This document shows positions 1 through 10,026 of a stretch of DNA of 64,000 nucleotides, in pieces. Source of the DNA: Sediminihaliea albiluteola (GTDB taxonomy: Bacteria; Pseudomonadota; Gammaproteobacteria; Pseudomonadales; Halieaceae). A program made the position numbers and the translations under genes. The notes under the pieces are model-generated. The model saw only the letters and a list, made by a program, of their open reading frames with translations. It was not told the origin of the DNA and did not search any database. Positions within the stretch are counted from its first letter, which is position 1, and the number at the start of each line of letters is the position of its first letter. The stretch covers positions 1 through 64,000 of the forward strand of contig NZ_JACFXU010000018.1 of the NCBI RefSeq assembly GCF_014077625.1, written 5' to 3'.

Positions 1-1224
1 ATGAGTAAGGAAAAGTTTGAACGTAATAAGCCCCACGTCAACGTGGGCACCATCGGTCACGTTGACCATGGTAAAACCACGCTGACAGCGGCGCTGACAC
101 GCGTATGCGCCGAGGTATGGGGTGGTGCTGCAGTTGCCTACGATGGTATTGACAACGCACCGGAAGAGAAAGAGCGTGGCATCACTATTGCTACTTCACA
201 CGTAGAATACGACTCTCCTGAGCGTCACTACGCACACGTTGACTGCCCTGGGCACGCTGACTATGTGAAAAACATGATCACCGGTGCTGCACAGATGGAC
301 GGCGCTATCTTGGTATGTGGCGCCACTGATGGCCCAATGCCTCAGACCCGTGAGCACATCCTGCTGTCGCGTCAGGTAGGTGTTCCTTACATCGTTGTGT
401 TCCTGAACAAAGCAGACCTGCTGGCTGAAGACTGTGGCGGTGCTGACTCAGAAGAATACGAAGAGATGAAAGAGCTGGTTGAAATGGAGCTGCGTGAGCT
501 GCTTGACCAGTACGACTTCCCCGGTGACGACACGCCAATCATCTGTGGTTCGGCACTGATGGCTTTGAACGGCGAAGACGACAACGGTCTGGGTACTACT
601 GCTGTTAAGACACTGGTAGAGACTCTGGACAGCTACATCCCTGAGCCCGAGCGTGCTATTGATCAGGCCTTCCTGATGCCAGTAGAAGACGTGTTCTCAA
701 TCTCTGGTCGCGGTACTGTTGTGACTGGTCGTGTTGAGCGCGGTATTGTTAAAGTTGGTGACGAGCTGGAAATCGTTGGTATCCGTGACACACAGAAAAC
801 TGTTTGTACCGGTGTTGAGATGTTCCGCAAATTGCTAGACGAAGGCCGTGCTGGTGAGAACGTTGGTGTTCTGCTGCGTGGTACTAAGCGTGAAGACGTT
901 GAGCGTGGTCAGGTACTGGCGGTGCCCGGTTCTGTGAAGCCACACACTAAGTTCGAAGCAGAGGTTTACATTCTGTCCAAGGACGAAGGTGGTCGTCACA
1001 CGCCATTCTTTAAAGGCTACCGTCCCCAGTTCTACTTCCGTACTACGGACGTAACAGGTGCATGTGAGCTGCCAGAAGGCGTTGAGATGGTGATGCCAGG
1101 CGACAACGTACAGATGGTTGCGACCTTGATTGCACCGATTGCGATGGACGAAGGTCTGCGCTTTGCGATCCGTGAAGGCGGTCGTACAGTGGGTGCAGGT
1201 GTAGTTGCCAAGATCATCGAGTAA
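1..1224 (+). CDS. tuf: Elongation factor Tu
   Basis: GTPase that delivers aminoacyl-tRNA to the ribosome in the cytoplasm. The G1 loop GHVDHGKT is at residues 19-26, DCPGH at 81-85 and NKAD at 136-139; domains 2 and 3 follow with normal motifs ([25 protein letters not shown]). The protein has 407 residues against 394 in E. coli. Most of the excess is an acidic insertion of about 10 residues at roughly 142-151, just after NKAD, carrying a Cys at 145; a further 3 residues lie near 190-205. The ATG is the first base of the window, so its ribosome site and any fusA upstream cannot be seen. It ends in a strong terminator, separating it from the S10 operon. Confidence 0.98.
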   Translation: MSKEKFERNKPHVNVGTIGHVDHGKTTLTAALTRVCAEVWGGAAVAYDGIDNAPEEKERGITIATSHVEYDSPERHYAHVDCPGHADYVKNMITGAAQMDGAILVCGATDGPMPQTREHILLSRQVGVPYIVVFLNKADLLAEDCGGADSEEYEEMKELVEMELRELLDQYDFPGDDTPIICGSALMALNGEDDNGLGTTAVKTLVETLDSYIPEPERAIDQAFLMPVEDVFSISGRGTVVTGRVERGIVKVGDELEIVGIRDTQKTVCTGVEMFRKLLDEGRAGENVGVLLRGTKREDVERGQVLAVPGSVKPHTKFEAEVYILSKDEGGRHTPFFKGYRPQFYFRTTDVTGACELPEGVEMVMPGDNVQMVATLIAPIAMDEGLRFAIREGGRTVGAGVVAKIIE

Positions 1225-1243
1225 GATCGCTGATTTGAGTGAC

Positions 1244-1275
1244 AAAAAACCCGGCCAGATGGCCGGGTTTTTTTT
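1244..1275. terminator. Bidirectional intrinsic terminator between tuf and the TM2 gene
   Basis: A 7-bp G+C stem (CCCGGCC, loop AGAT, GGCCGGG) is flanked by A6 on the left and T9 on the right. The left A run makes it work on the minus strand too, so it probably ends both tuf and the convergent TM2-domain gene. Confidence 0.93.
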
Positions 1276-1302
1276 GGCTAGTAAAAACTACTTTTCGAGT
1301 AA

Positions 1303-1707
1303 TTAGTCCCGCTGCTGATAATTGCGTTCTGAAATCTGACCGTTGAGTGTTAAAAAGTCATACAAAATACCAATACCAAACAGTCCGAGGGTGAGTAGAT
1401 AGAGAATGCCAGTAAAAATCTTGCCCATGTAGAGGCGGTGGATACCAAATACACCTAAAAAGGTGAGCAGAATCCAAGCTAAGTCGTAGTCAGTTCGCCC
1501 GGCTTGGTAACGTTGGTCAGCATTGCGGGCCATGCTCGGTATTAACAGCAAGTCGATTATCCAGCCGATAAAGAATAAGCCTAAAGTAAAAAACCAAATA
1601 ATGCCGGTAATTTGTCGGCCATAATAAAAGCGATGGGCGCCTATGAAGCCGAAGATCCATAATAAGTAGCCCATGAAGACTGAATGACTGGGTGGTTTTT
1701 GCTGCAT
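1303..1707 (-). CDS. TM2-domain membrane protein
   Basis: Small inner-membrane protein of 134 residues with two TM2 repeats, at about residues 10-52 and 76-118. Each repeat has two hydrophobic helices and the short signature GAHRFYYG or GIHRLYMG. The function of bacterial TM2 proteins is not established. The start ATG has a CGGAGC-like ribosome site 10-15 bases upstream. The gene sits antisense between tuf and rpsJ, a place where most gammaproteobacteria have no gene. It shares the terminator with tuf and is divergent from the S10 operon promoter. Confidence 0.85.
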   Translation of the reverse strand: MQQKPPSHSVFMGYLLWIFGFIGAHRFYYGRQITGIIWFFTLGLFFIGWIIDLLLIPSMARNADQRYQAGRTDYDLAWILLTFLGVFGIHRLYMGKIFTGILYLLTLGLFGIGILYDFLTLNGQISERNYQQRD

Positions 1708-1853
1708 ATTGGCTGTGCTCCGTGTTTATATCGTCATTGTGATAAATAAGGTAAAACTTGTGCTTGCTTCCTGCGACTATAATGCCATAATCCGCTTCGG
1801 CAAATGCCCATGGAAATAAGTCGGACTCACCGAAACTATTTACCAGTCCCTGC

Positions 1854-1882
1854 TTGACACTACCCGGGTCGGTCTATAGAAT
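1854..1882 (+). promoter_or_regulatory. Sigma-70 promoter of the S10 operon
   Basis: TTGACA (1854-1859), a 17-base spacer and TAGAAT (1877-1882). The start of transcription would be near 1889, giving a leader of only about 60 bases before rpsJ. That is shorter than the E. coli S10 leader that carries the L4-responsive attenuator. The bases after the -10 are G+C-rich (TCGCG), as in stringently controlled promoters. Confidence 0.8.
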
Positions 1883-1948
1883 TCGCGTTCCTTTTTCGGG
1901 GGGCTCCCTAGCGGGTTCCTGGTTTTTTATTGATTGGAGTTAGGTCTG

Positions 1949-2260
1949 GTGCAGAATCAACGCATTCGAATTCGCCTTAAGGCATTTGATCATCGCCTGA
2001 TAGATACGTCGACTCAGGAAATAGTAGAAACTGCACGCCGTACTGGTGCGCAGGTTAAGGGGCCGATCCCTCTTCCTACGCGGAAGGAAAAGTACACTGT
2101 GCTGGTATCGCCGCACGTGAACAAAGATGCACGTGATCAGTACGAGATTCGTACTCACAAGCGTCTGTTAGATATCGTGGAGCCTACAGAGAAGACTGTA
2201 GACGCCCTGATGAAGTTGGACCTGGCAGCAGGTGTTGAAGTACAGATCAGTCTTGGTTAA
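1949..2260 (+). CDS. rpsJ: 30S ribosomal protein S10
   Basis: Small-subunit protein of the 30S head; in many bacteria it also works as NusE in antitermination. The GTG at 1949 is chosen because it gives the family length of 103 residues and the normal start [15 protein letters not shown]; a GGAG ribosome site lies 9 bases upstream. The upstream in-frame TTG at 1934 would overlap that ribosome site. It is the first gene of the S10 operon, followed by an unusually long gap before rplC. Confidence 0.97.
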   Translation: MQNQRIRIRLKAFDHRLIDTSTQEIVETARRTGAQVKGPIPLPTRKEKYTVLVSPHVNKDARDQYEIRTHKRLLDIVEPTEKTVDALMKLDLAAGVEVQISLG

Positions 2261-2378
2261 CGAAAATTCGTAGCAAGACCTGCTTGGGGCAGGAGTCCCG
2301 AGTGTGTAACGCCCGGTTGCGGTAGGCGCATTCGGGCGGCCATAGAGGGTAAGCCCCGTACACTGAGAGGTTAGCAAA
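2261..2378 (+). other. Structured 118-bp gap between rpsJ and rplC
   Basis: No reading frame of interest. The gap contains CGCCCG (2310-2315) pairing with CGGGCG (2333-2338), enclosed by GGGGC (2286-2290) and GCCCC (2353-2357), so the mRNA can form a branched structure just before rplC. There is no U run. It may hold a translational or processing control element; this is inference from base pairing alone. Confidence 0.45.
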
Positions 2379-3014
2379 ATGACTATTGGTTTAGTCGGCC
2401 GTAAATCCGGTATGACTCGCGTTTTTACCGAAGATGGCGCATCAATTCCAGTAACCGTAGTGGAGATTTCTCCAAACCGCGTTACTCAGATCAAAGAGCT
2501 CGATAGCGATGGCTATTGCGCAATTCAGGTCACTACGGGCAACCGTAAGGCCTCAAAAGTCAGTAAGTCTCAAGCTGGACATTTCGCTAAAGCGGGTGTC
2601 GAGGCCGGTTTAGGTCTATGGGAATTCCGCACAGAAGGTTCTGAGGAAGCTTTTGAGGTGGGTTCCGAGTTGACTGTTGAGCGGTTTCAGGTTGGTCAGA
2701 AAGTTGACGTAGCAGGTAAATCAAAAGGTAAAGGTTTTCAGGGCGTAGTTAAGCGTTGGAACTTTGCCATGCAGGATGCCACGCACGGTAACTCGCTGTC
2801 GCACCGCGCTCCCGGTTCAATCGGTCAGTGCCAAACCCCAGGTCGTGTATTCAGGGGTAAGAAGATGGCCGGTCATATGGGTGCTGAAAGTGTAACTACC
2901 CAGGGCCTGGAAATTGTCCGTGTTGATGCAGAGCGTAACTTGCTGCTCATCAAGGGCGCTGTCCCCGGTGCACCGGGCGGAGACGTGATCGTGCGTCCCG
3001 CAGTCAAGGCTTAA
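2379..3014 (+). CDS. rplC: 50S ribosomal protein L3
   Basis: Early-assembly large-subunit protein whose long loop reaches the peptidyl transferase centre. It has 211 residues. The loop motif [10 protein letters not shown] ends at Gln150, the same number as the glutamine methylated by PrmB in E. coli, followed by [18 protein letters not shown]. The ATG at 2379 is preceded by GAGAGG. Second gene of the S10 operon, 18 bases before rplD. Confidence 0.97.
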   Translation: MTIGLVGRKSGMTRVFTEDGASIPVTVVEISPNRVTQIKELDSDGYCAIQVTTGNRKASKVSKSQAGHFAKAGVEAGLGLWEFRTEGSEEAFEVGSELTVERFQVGQKVDVAGKSKGKGFQGVVKRWNFAMQDATHGNSLSHRAPGSIGQCQTPGRVFRGKKMAGHMGAESVTTQGLEIVRVDAERNLLLIKGAVPGAPGGDVIVRPAVKA

Positions 3015-3032
3015 GGTTAGGGGGTTTCTAAC

Positions 3033-3650
3033 GTGGAACTGAGTGTAGTAAAGCCAGGTAATCTCGACGCAGGGAAAGTGTCTGTTTCTGATGTTGCCTT
3101 TGCTCGTGAGTTTAATGAAGACCTAGTTCACCAGGTGGTCACTGCCTATATGGCGGGTGCTCGCCAGGGAACTCGAGCACAAAAGACTCGATCGGAAGTC
3201 AATGGCGGTGGTAAGAAGCCGTGGCGTCAGAAGGGTACTGGTCGTGCTCGTGCGGGAACCATTCGTTCGCCTATTTGGCGTTCCGGTGGTGTGACTTTTG
3301 CGGCTAAGCCGCAGGATCACTCGCAAAAAGTGAATCGCAAAATGTATCGCGCAGCTATGTGCTCGATTATGTCCGAGCTGGCGCGCCAAGATCGTTTGGT
3401 TGTGGTTGAGTCGGTTCAGGTTGAGCAGCCAAAAACCAAATTGCTGGCTAAGCAGTTGGGTGAATACGGCGTCGACAACGTGTTGATTGTGACTTCGGAG
3501 CTGGATAGCAATCTGTACTTAGCTGCCCGCAACTTGCACAAGGTTGATGTGCGCGATGTCGATGGTGTCGATCCGGTTAGCCTGATTGCCTATGACAAGG
3601 TCATGATGACTGTGGACGCAGTTAAGAAGTTAGAGGAGATGCTGGGATGA
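3033..3650 (+). CDS. rplD: 50S ribosomal protein L4
   Basis: Large-subunit protein lining the exit tunnel; in E. coli it also represses the S10 operon. It has 205 residues (E. coli 201) and starts at GTG. The tunnel loop [19 protein letters not shown] is intact. The stop overlaps the rplW start (ATGA), so the two are translationally coupled. The short operon leader suggests that E. coli-style L4 attenuation upstream of rpsJ is absent or different here. Confidence 0.97.
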   Translation: MELSVVKPGNLDAGKVSVSDVAFAREFNEDLVHQVVTAYMAGARQGTRAQKTRSEVNGGGKKPWRQKGTGRARAGTIRSPIWRSGGVTFAAKPQDHSQKVNRKMYRAAMCSIMSELARQDRLVVVESVQVEQPKTKLLAKQLGEYGVDNVLIVTSELDSNLYLAARNLHKVDVRDVDGVDPVSLIAYDKVMMTVDAVKKLEEMLG

Positions 3651-3943
3651 ACCAGGAGCGTGTATTTCAAATACTGGTAGGTCCGCATGTATCCGAGAAG
3701 GCTGCCATTGTAGCTGACGCGAACAATCAGTATGTGTTCAAGGTTGCGGTAGATGCTACCAAGCTGGAAGTTCGCAAGTCGGTAGAGCAGCTGTTTAAAG
3801 TCAAGGTTGACAGCGTTCAGACTCTAAAGGTTAAGGGCAAGGTTAAGCGTAACAAATTTGGTTTTAGCGCCAAGCCGACCTGGAAAAAGGCATACGTTCG
3901 TCTGGAGCAGGGTCAGGAAATTGACTTTGCTTCCGCCGAGTAA
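3647..3943 (+). CDS. rplW: 50S ribosomal protein L23
   Basis: Large-subunit protein at the tunnel exit, docking site for trigger factor and SRP. It has 98 residues with the normal start region ([10 protein letters not shown]) and the extended loop [11 protein letters not shown]. Its ATG overlaps the rplD stop. 23 bases separate it from rplB. Confidence 0.97.
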   Translation: MNQERVFQILVGPHVSEKAAIVADANNQYVFKVAVDATKLEVRKSVEQLFKVKVDSVQTLKVKGKVKRNKFGFSAKPTWKKAYVRLEQGQEIDFASAE

Positions 3944-3966
3944 GGCGAGAAGGAGTAGGTTTTAAA

Positions 3967-4794
3967 ATGGCAATTCTGAAGAGTAAGCCCACTTCCCCCG
4001 GTCGCCGTCATGTCGTCCGTGTGGTTAGCGAAGATCTGCACAAGGGTGCTCCGTATGCGCCTCTGTTAGAGAAGCAGTCTCGCAATGGTGGTCGTAACAA
4101 CAATGGCCGCATCACTACTCGTCATATTGGCGGTGGTCACAAGCAGCATTATCGCATTGTCGACTTCAAGCGTACTAAGGACGGAATTCCGGCCAAAGTT
4201 GAGCGTGTTGAATATGATCCCAATCGCACCGCACACATTGCGCTGCTGTTGTTTGCTGATGGTGAGCGTCGCTACATCATTGCACCGAAGGGTGTTAAAG
4301 CTGGTGATGTGTTGCAGTCTGGTCCTTCTGCGCCGATCAAGGCGGGTAACTGTCTGCCACTGCGCAATATTCCAGTCGGTTCAGTGATCCACGCCCTTGA
4401 ACTGAAGCCAGGCAAAGGTGCTCAGGTATCTCGCTCAGCGGGTTCCTCGGCGCAGTTGGTGGCACGTGAAGGTCGCTATGCAACTGTGCGTCTGCGCTCT
4501 GGCGAGATGCGTAAAGTGCTGGTTGACTGTCGTGCAACTTTGGGCGAAGTGTCCAATTCCGAGCACAGTCTTCGCAAACTGGGTAAGGCAGGTGCTTCAC
4601 GCTGGCGCGGTGTTCGTCCAACGGTTCGTGGTGTTGCTATGAACCCAGTTGATCACCCGCATGGTGGTGGTGAAGGTCGTACTTCGGGTGGCCGTCATCC
4701 GGTCACTCCATGGGGTGTTCCGACCAAGGGTTATAAGACCCGCAAGAACAAGCGTACTGACGACCTGATTGTCCGTCGTCGTGGTAAGAAGTAA
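3967..4794 (+). CDS. rplB: 50S ribosomal protein L2
   Basis: Large-subunit core protein needed for subunit joining and peptidyl transfer. It has 275 residues. The family motif [12 protein letters not shown] is present near residues 224-235, including the His that is important in E. coli, and the basic tail [19 protein letters not shown] ends the chain. An AGAAGGAG ribosome site precedes the ATG. Confidence 0.98.
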   Translation: MAILKSKPTSPGRRHVVRVVSEDLHKGAPYAPLLEKQSRNGGRNNNGRITTRHIGGGHKQHYRIVDFKRTKDGIPAKVERVEYDPNRTAHIALLLFADGERRYIIAPKGVKAGDVLQSGPSAPIKAGNCLPLRNIPVGSVIHALELKPGKGAQVSRSAGSSAQLVAREGRYATVRLRSGEMRKVLVDCRATLGEVSNSEHSLRKLGKAGASRWRGVRPTVRGVAMNPVDHPHGGGEGRTSGGRHPVTPWGVPTKGYKTRKNKRTDDLIVRRRGKK

Positions 4795-4830
4795 CGGTTG
4801 CCGTTAACCAGATTTTAGAGGAAGAAGATT

Positions 4831-5106
4831 GTGCCACGTTCACTGAAGAAAGGTCCTTTTATCGACCTTCACTTGATGAAAAAGGTCGAAGTTGCTCTTG
4901 AAAGCAACGATCGTCGCCCGATCAAAACCTGGTCGCGCCGTTCCATGGTTTCACCAGATATGGTGGGCCTGACTATAGCTGTACACAATGGTCGTCAGCA
5001 CGTACCGGTTCTGATCAACGAAGATATGGTTGGTCACAAGCTGGGTGAATTTGCGGCAACCCGCACGTTCAAAGGCCATGTCGTGGACAAGAAGGCCAAG
5101 CGCTAA
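4831..5106 (+). CDS. rpsS: 30S ribosomal protein S19
   Basis: Small-subunit head protein that contacts S13 and the A-site region. It has 91 residues, starting at a GTG with GAGGAAG upstream, and begins with the invariant [12 protein letters not shown]. The C-terminal half carries the conserved [15 protein letters not shown] stretch. Normal place between rplB and rplV. Confidence 0.97.
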   Translation: MPRSLKKGPFIDLHLMKKVEVALESNDRRPIKTWSRRSMVSPDMVGLTIAVHNGRQHVPVLINEDMVGHKLGEFAATRTFKGHVVDKKAKR

Positions 5107-5135
5107 AGCGCAGGTCTATAGCGAGGTTTAGGAAA

Positions 5136-5474
5136 ATGGAAGTTGCAGCAAGACTAAAGGGCGCACGTATCTCAGCGCAGAAAGCACGCCTGGTCGCAGA
5201 CCAAGTGCGCGGCCTGCCGGTAGAGACAGCGTTGAGCCTGCTGGAATTCAGCCCCAAAAAGGCGGCTCACATTGTCAAGAAAGTTCTCGACTCTGCGATT
5301 GCCAATGCTGAGAACAACGAAGGTGCAGATGTGGATGAGCTTAAGGTTTCCAGCATCTTTGTAGACGAAGGTATGACAATGAAGCGTCTGAGCCCGCGTG
5401 CCAAAGGCCGTGCGGATCGCATTTTAAAGCGCAGCTGTCATATCACAGTAAAAGTTGCAGACGGCGAAGGTTAG
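5136..5474 (+). CDS. rplV: 50S ribosomal protein L22
   Basis: Large-subunit protein whose beta hairpin lines the exit tunnel at the constriction with L4. It has 112 residues. The conserved [13 protein letters not shown] helix and the tunnel hairpin [20 protein letters not shown] are present. An 11-base gap precedes rpsC. Confidence 0.97.
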   Translation: MEVAARLKGARISAQKARLVADQVRGLPVETALSLLEFSPKKAAHIVKKVLDSAIANAENNEGADVDELKVSSIFVDEGMTMKRLSPRAKGRADRILKRSCHITVKVADGEG

Positions 5475-5485
5475 GAGAAGACCAA

Positions 5486-6157
5486 ATGGGTCAGAAAGTA
5501 CATCCAGTCGGTATCCGCTTAGGTATTGTTAAAAGCCATACCTCAATCTGGTATGCCGGCAACAAGAACTACTCGAAGAACCTGATCAGTGATCTAGAAG
5601 TTCGCAAGTTCATCGAGAAAGAGCTTGAGCACGCCTCCGTCAGTCGTGTGGTGATTGAGCGTCCGGCACAGACCGCACGTATCACAATCCACACCGCTCG
5701 TCCCGGTATCGTGATCGGCAAAAAAGGTGAAGACGTAGATAAGCTGCGTAGAACCTTGGCTGTAAAAATGGGTGTGCCTGTGCACATCAACATCGAAGAG
5801 ATCCGCAAGCCGGACCTGGATGCCAAGCTGGTAGCGCAGAACGTCGCGCAGCAGCTCGAGCGTCGCGTTATGTTCCGTCGCGCTATGAAGCGTGTGGTAC
5901 AGAACGCCATGCGCCAGGGCGCGGAAGGTATCAAGGTTCAGGTCGGTGGCCGTTTGGGCGGTGCAGAAATTGCTCGCTCTGAGTGGTACCGCGAAGGCCG
6001 TGTACCTCTGCACACGCTGCGTGCAGATATCGATTACGCCACCTACGAAGCTGTAACAACTTACGGCATCATCGGTGTAAAAGTGTGGATTTTCAAAGGC
6101 GAAGTTATTGGTACTGATACACAGACCGATGGCGCCAAGAAAACAGCAACTAATTAA
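5486..6157 (+). CDS. rpsC: 30S ribosomal protein S3
   Basis: Small-subunit protein at the mRNA entry channel, with helicase-like function together with S4 and S5. It has 223 residues. The type II KH domain is shown by [15 protein letters not shown] near residues 74-88 (GKKG loop), and the C-terminal S3 domain has [20 protein letters not shown]. 11 bases separate it from rplP. Confidence 0.98.
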   Translation: MGQKVHPVGIRLGIVKSHTSIWYAGNKNYSKNLISDLEVRKFIEKELEHASVSRVVIERPAQTARITIHTARPGIVIGKKGEDVDKLRRTLAVKMGVPVHINIEEIRKPDLDAKLVAQNVAQQLERRVMFRRAMKRVVQNAMRQGAEGIKVQVGGRLGGAEIARSEWYREGRVPLHTLRADIDYATYEAVTTYGIIGVKVWIFKGEVIGTDTQTDGAKKTATN

Positions 6158-6168
6158 GGGTTACGCAG

Positions 6169-6582
6169 ATGCTTCAACCAAAGCGTACAAAATTTCGCAA
6201 GACTCATAAAGGCCGTAACCGCGGCTTGGCCCTTCGCGGCAGTAAAGTGAGCTTTGGCGAATACGGTTTGAAAGCGACAGGTCGCGGCCGCATCACTGCG
6301 CGCCAGATTGAAGCGGCTCGTCGTGCCATGACACGTCACATCAAGCGTGGCGGAAAGATCTGGATCCGCGTCTTCCCGGACAAGCCTATTACAGGCAAGC
6401 CGCTGGAAGTACGTATGGGTAAAGGTAAGGGTAACGTGGAGTACTGGGTGGCCCAGGTTCAGCCAGGTAAGGTTCTGTACGAAGTGCAGGGCGTATCTGA
6501 AGAGCTGGCTCGTGAGGCATTTGCCCTGGCTGCTGCCAAGATTCCCGTTACTACAACATTTGTAAAACGGTCGGTGATGTGA
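6169..6582 (+). CDS. rplP: 50S ribosomal protein L16
   Basis: Large-subunit protein next to the A-site tRNA. It has 137 residues, starting [19 protein letters not shown], the standard N-terminus. The loop [12 protein letters not shown] is intact. Its stop codon overlaps the rpmC start by one base (TGATG). Confidence 0.97.
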   Translation: MLQPKRTKFRKTHKGRNRGLALRGSKVSFGEYGLKATGRGRITARQIEAARRAMTRHIKRGGKIWIRVFPDKPITGKPLEVRMGKGKGNVEYWVAQVQPGKVLYEVQGVSEELAREAFALAAAKIPVTTTFVKRSVM

Positions 6583-6773
6583 TGAAAGCAAGCGAATTGC
6601 ATGATAAGTCCGCAGAGGACCTGAACAAGCAGCTGCTAAGCCTGCGTGAAGATCAGTTCAAGTTGCGCATGCAGCAGTCCACTGGACAGTTGGGGCAGAC
6701 ACATTTATTGCGCCAGAACCAGCGCGACATCGCACGCGTCAAGACTGTACTGAAACAGAAGGCAGGTAATTAA
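6582..6773 (+). CDS. rpmC: 50S ribosomal protein L29
   Basis: Small two-helix protein at the tunnel exit. The ATG at 6582 gives 63 residues, the E. coli length, and the usual start [10 protein letters not shown]; a GTG three bases earlier is also in frame but less likely. The conserved [11 protein letters not shown] is present. Overlaps rplP by one base. Confidence 0.96.
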   Translation: MKASELHDKSAEDLNKQLLSLREDQFKLRMQQSTGQLGQTHLLRQNQRDIARVKTVLKQKAGN

Positions 6774-6775
6774 TC

Positions 6776-7045
6776 ATGTCAGGTGCAGAAAAGCGTATCC
6801 GTACGGCAACCGGAAAGGTTGTCAGCAACAAAATGGACAAAACAGTCACTGTGCTGATTGAGCGTCGGGTTAAGCACCCTGTGTACGGTAAGTACATTAC
6901 ACGTTCATCAAAGATTCATGCTCATGATGAAAACAATGAGTGTGGTATCGGCGATACCGTCAAGGTGGCTGAGTCGCGTCCAGTATCTAAGACTAAGTCT
7001 TGGAAGTTGCTGGAAGTAGTAGAGAGCGCCACTCAGGTCGTTTAA
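6776..7045 (+). CDS. rpsQ: 30S ribosomal protein S17
   Basis: OB-fold 16S rRNA binding protein of the 30S body. It has 89 residues, with [21 protein letters not shown] and the conserved [10 protein letters not shown] near the C-terminus. Two bases after the rpmC stop, so coupled. Confidence 0.97.
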   Translation: MSGAEKRIRTATGKVVSNKMDKTVTVLIERRVKHPVYGKYITRSSKIHAHDENNECGIGDTVKVAESRPVSKTKSWKLLEVVESATQVV

Positions 7046-7086
7046 GCGCAGGTTTTGCGGCACAGCGCCGCAGTTTGGAGTAGAGA

Positions 7087-7455
7087 ATGATTCAAACACA
7101 GTCGTATTTGGAAGTCGCTGATAACAGCGGTGCCCGCCGCGTGATGTGCATCAAAGTACTCGGTGGTTCCAAGCGTCGTTACGCGCGTGTCGGTGACCTG
7201 ATCAAGGTGACCGTGAAGGAAGCGATTCCACGCGGTAAGGTCAAAAAAGGCCAGGTTATGACCGCTGTTGTCGTGCGCACTAAGAAAGGTGTTCGTCGTG
7301 CAGATGGCTCTCTCATCAAATTTGATGATAACGCAGCAGTCCTATTGAACAACCAGGAAGCGCCCATCGGTACGCGTATATTTGGCCCGGTCACTCGTGA
7401 ACTGCGCGGTGAGAAGTTCATGAAGATTATTTCTCTGGCCCCGGAAGTTATCTAG
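7087..7455 (+). CDS. rplN: 50S ribosomal protein L14
   Basis: Large-subunit protein at the subunit interface, the binding target of the silencing factor RsfS. It has 122 residues with the start [19 protein letters not shown] and the closing [22 protein letters not shown] precedes the ATG. Confidence 0.97.
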   Translation: MIQTQSYLEVADNSGARRVMCIKVLGGSKRRYARVGDLIKVTVKEAIPRGKVKKGQVMTAVVVRTKKGVRRADGSLIKFDDNAAVLLNNQEAPIGTRIFGPVTRELRGEKFMKIISLAPEVI

Positions 7456-7481
7456 TCCGGCCAGCAGAGAGAGGAAGAGAA

Positions 7482-7796
7482 ATGTTGAAGATCAAGCGCG
7501 ATGACGAAGTGGTTATCTTGGCCGGTAAGGACAAGGGTAAGCGCGGCAAGGTTCGCAAGGTGTTGACAGACAATCGCGTGATTGTTGCTGGCATCAATAT
7601 GGTAAAGAAGCACACCAAGCCTAACCCTCAGATGGGTGTGGCCGGCGGTATCGTCGAGCGTGAAGCCCCTATTCAGGTTTCTAATGTGGCGATTTTTAAC
7701 CCCGCGACCAGCAAAGCAGATCGTGTGGGCTTCAAAGTAGATGGAGATAGCAAGATCCGTATCTTCAAGTCCAATGGCGAGGCGATTGACTCCTGA
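7482..7796 (+). CDS. rplX: 50S ribosomal protein L24
   Basis: Assembly-initiating large-subunit protein. It has 104 residues. The KOW motif is at the N-terminus ([18 protein letters not shown]), followed by the conserved [28 protein letters not shown] precedes the ATG. Confidence 0.97.
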   Translation: MLKIKRDDEVVILAGKDKGKRGKVRKVLTDNRVIVAGINMVKKHTKPNPQMGVAGGIVEREAPIQVSNVAIFNPATSKADRVGFKVDGDSKIRIFKSNGEAIDS

Positions 7797-7832
7797 GCCG
7801 ACGCTGGCTAAACGAGTTAACAGGTAGAAGAC

Positions 7833-8372
7833 ATGGCAACGTTGAAACACAAATACAAGAGCGAACTCGCTCCTCAGCTTAAAGAAACGCTGGGTTTGGA
7901 CAATGTGATGGAAGTTCCACGCATCACCAAAATCACTCTGAACATGGGTGTTGGTGAAGCTGTAGGCGATAAAAAAGTGTTGGAAAACGCTGTCGCTGAA
8001 ATGGAAAAGATCGCTGGCCAAAAGCCGATCATCACTAAAGCACGTCGCTCCATTGCGGGTTTTAAAATCCGTGACGGATGGCCGATTGGCTGCAAAGTGA
8101 CACTGCGTTCAGACCGCATGTACGAATTCTTGGATCGTTTGATCAGCATCGCGATCCCACGTATTCGTGACTTCCGTGGCATTAGCCCCAAGTCTTTTGA
8201 CGGCCGCGGTAACTTTGCGATGGGTGTAAGTGAGCAAATTATTTTCCCTGAAATTGAATACGACCAGGTGGATGCCCTGCGCGGTATGGATATCACTATC
8301 ACCACCACGGCTCGTACGGACGATGAAGGTCGCGCACTGCTGCGTGCTTTCAACTTCCCACTGAAAGGTTAA
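7833..8372 (+). CDS. rplE: 50S ribosomal protein L5
   Basis: 5S rRNA-binding protein of the central protuberance. It has 179 residues. Conserved segments are [26 protein letters not shown] and [17 protein letters not shown]. 12 bases before rpsN. Confidence 0.97.
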   Translation: MATLKHKYKSELAPQLKETLGLDNVMEVPRITKITLNMGVGEAVGDKKVLENAVAEMEKIAGQKPIITKARRSIAGFKIRDGWPIGCKVTLRSDRMYEFLDRLISIAIPRIRDFRGISPKSFDGRGNFAMGVSEQIIFPEIEYDQVDALRGMDITITTTARTDDEGRALLRAFNFPLKG

Positions 8373-8384
8373 GAGGCTTAATAC

Positions 8385-8690
8385 ATGGCTAAAAAATCTA
8401 TGATTGCGCGTGAAGAAAAGCGTTCACGTATGGTAGCTAAGTACGCCGAGAAGCGTGCAAGCCTAAAGGCAATTCTGAGCGATATGAACGCGTCCGATGA
8501 AGAAAAATGGGATGCCCAGATTGCCCTGCAAAAGCTGCCACGTGATGCGAGCCCTGTGCGCCGTCAGCGTCGCTGTCAGCTCACCGGTCGTCCTCACGGG
8601 GTCTATCGTAAATTTGGCCTGTGCCGTAACAAGCTGCGTGAAGCTGCTATGCGCGGCGATGTACCTGGTCTGGTTAAGTCCAGCTGGTAA
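8385..8690 (+). CDS. rpsN: 30S ribosomal protein S14, zinc-free long form
   Basis: Small-subunit head protein. It is the 101-residue long form found in most gammaproteobacteria and lacks the paired CxxC zinc ligands of the short form. The C-terminal signature [20 protein letters not shown] is intact. The gene order rplE-rpsN-rpsH is standard. Confidence 0.97.
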   Translation: MAKKSMIAREEKRSRMVAKYAEKRASLKAILSDMNASDEEKWDAQIALQKLPRDASPVRRQRRCQLTGRPHGVYRKFGLCRNKLREAAMRGDVPGLVKSSW

Positions 8691-8705
8691 CGGAGAGATT
8701 TAGAA

Positions 8706-9101
8706 ATGAGTATGCAAGATCCGCTGTCAGATATGCTGACCCGTATTCGCAACGCGCAAATGGCCGGTAAGTCCTCTGTTGAAATGCCTGGCTCCAAGTT
8801 AAAAGCTGCCGTTGCAAATGTTTTAAAGGAAGAAGGCTACGTCGAAGACTTCGCCACTTCCGTGGACAATGGCAAGCCTCGTTTGAGCATTGAGCTCAAG
8901 TACTACGAAGGCAAGCCTGTAATCGCAGAGATTGATCGCATCAGCCGTCCAGGCCTGCGCAGCTATCGCAACAAGAATGAGCTGCCATCGGTCCGCAACG
9001 GTTTGGGTGTGGCCATTGTATCGACATCACGCGGTGTGATGACTGATCGAGCTGCTCGCGCTGCTGGCGTGGGTGGTGAAGTGCTCTGCACCGTTTTCTA
9101 A
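8706..9101 (+). CDS. rpsH: 30S ribosomal protein S8
   Basis: 16S rRNA central-domain binder; in E. coli it is also the repressor of the spc operon. It has 131 residues, starting [18 protein letters not shown], with the RNA-binding C-terminus ([20 protein letters not shown]). GAGAG precedes the ATG. Confidence 0.97.
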   Translation: MSMQDPLSDMLTRIRNAQMAGKSSVEMPGSKLKAAVANVLKEEGYVEDFATSVDNGKPRLSIELKYYEGKPVIAEIDRISRPGLRSYRNKNELPSVRNGLGVAIVSTSRGVMTDRAARAAGVGGEVLCTVF

Positions 9102-9124
9102 GATTGATTTAAAGAGCAACTAAC

Positions 9125-9652
9125 ATGTCTAGAGTCGCAAATAATCCGGTACAACTGCCCAGCGGCGTCGAAGTTAAGACGACCGGTCAGGTTCTGTCCG
9201 TTAAAGGCAGTAAAGGCAATCTTGAGTTCTTGCTAACTGAAGGTGTGCAGATTAACCAGGATGACAACGTTCTGACTATTGCATACGAGAGTGACAAGTT
9301 GAAAGCCATCGCTGGCACAACCCGCGCACTGTTGAACAATATGGTCAAGGGCGTCAGCGAAGGTTGGGAAAAGAAGCTGTTGCTAAACGGCGTTGGTTAT
9401 CGCGCCAAGGCTGATGGCAAGTCAATTAACCTGAGCGTGGGTATGTCACACCCGGTTGATTACACTTTGCCTGAAGGCGTTACCGCTGAAACACCCTCCC
9501 AGACTGAAATCGTCGTAAAGGGTATAGACAAGCGGGCTGTTGGCCAGGTTGCTGCAGATATTCGCAGCATCCGTCCGCCAGAGCCTTACAAGGGTAAGGG
9601 CATTCGTTACGCTGACGAGAATGTTCGTCGTAAAGAAGCCAAGAAGAAGTAG
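9125..9652 (+). CDS. rplF: 50S ribosomal protein L6
   Basis: Large-subunit protein near the sarcin-ricin loop. It has 175 residues in two related alpha/beta domains. The C-terminal motif [16 protein letters not shown] is the family signature, followed by a lysine-rich tail. Confidence 0.97.
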   Translation: MSRVANNPVQLPSGVEVKTTGQVLSVKGSKGNLEFLLTEGVQINQDDNVLTIAYESDKLKAIAGTTRALLNNMVKGVSEGWEKKLLLNGVGYRAKADGKSINLSVGMSHPVDYTLPEGVTAETPSQTEIVVKGIDKRAVGQVAADIRSIRPPEPYKGKGIRYADENVRRKEAKKK

Positions 9653-9666
9653 GTAGGAACTAAGAG

Positions 9667-10017
9667 ATGAGTGCAAAGAATGATTCAAGGCTGCGTCGCG
9701 CCCGTCGCGCTCGAGCCCGCATGCGTGACCTCGGTGTTAACCGCCTGAGTGTACACCGTACTCCGCGTCACATTTATGCCCAGGTGATTGCCCCGGCTGG
9801 TGACAAGGTACTGGTTAGTGCTTCTACCTTGGACAGCAGCCTGCGCAGTGGCAGCACTGGTAACGCAGAGGCAGCAGCCGCAGTCGGCAAGCTGGTAGCA
9901 GAGCGCGCAAAGCAAGCTGGCATCGAGAAGGTGGCGTTTGACCGCAGCGGTTACAAGTACCACGGACGTATCAAGGCCCTGGCCGACGCCGCCCGTGAAA
10001 GTGGACTGGAATTCTAG
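9667..10017 (+). CDS. rplR: 50S ribosomal protein L18
   Basis: 5S rRNA-binding protein of the central protuberance. It has 116 residues with an Arg-rich start and the conserved C-terminal [20 protein letters not shown]. 14 bases after rplF and 9 before rpsE. Confidence 0.97.
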   Translation: MSAKNDSRLRRARRARARMRDLGVNRLSVHRTPRHIYAQVIAPAGDKVLVSASTLDSSLRSGSTGNAEAAAAVGKLVAERAKQAGIEKVAFDRSGYKYHGRIKALADAARESGLEF

Positions 10018-10026
10018 GGTATAGAT

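Noticed and set aside
835-1245. 136-codon open frame antisense to tuf
   Set aside because: It mirrors a highly conserved gene with G+C-rich third positions; no family features or ribosome site.
7452-8021. 189-codon antisense frame across rplX and rplE
   Set aside because: Shadow of two ribosomal genes; no start context and no recognisable protein.
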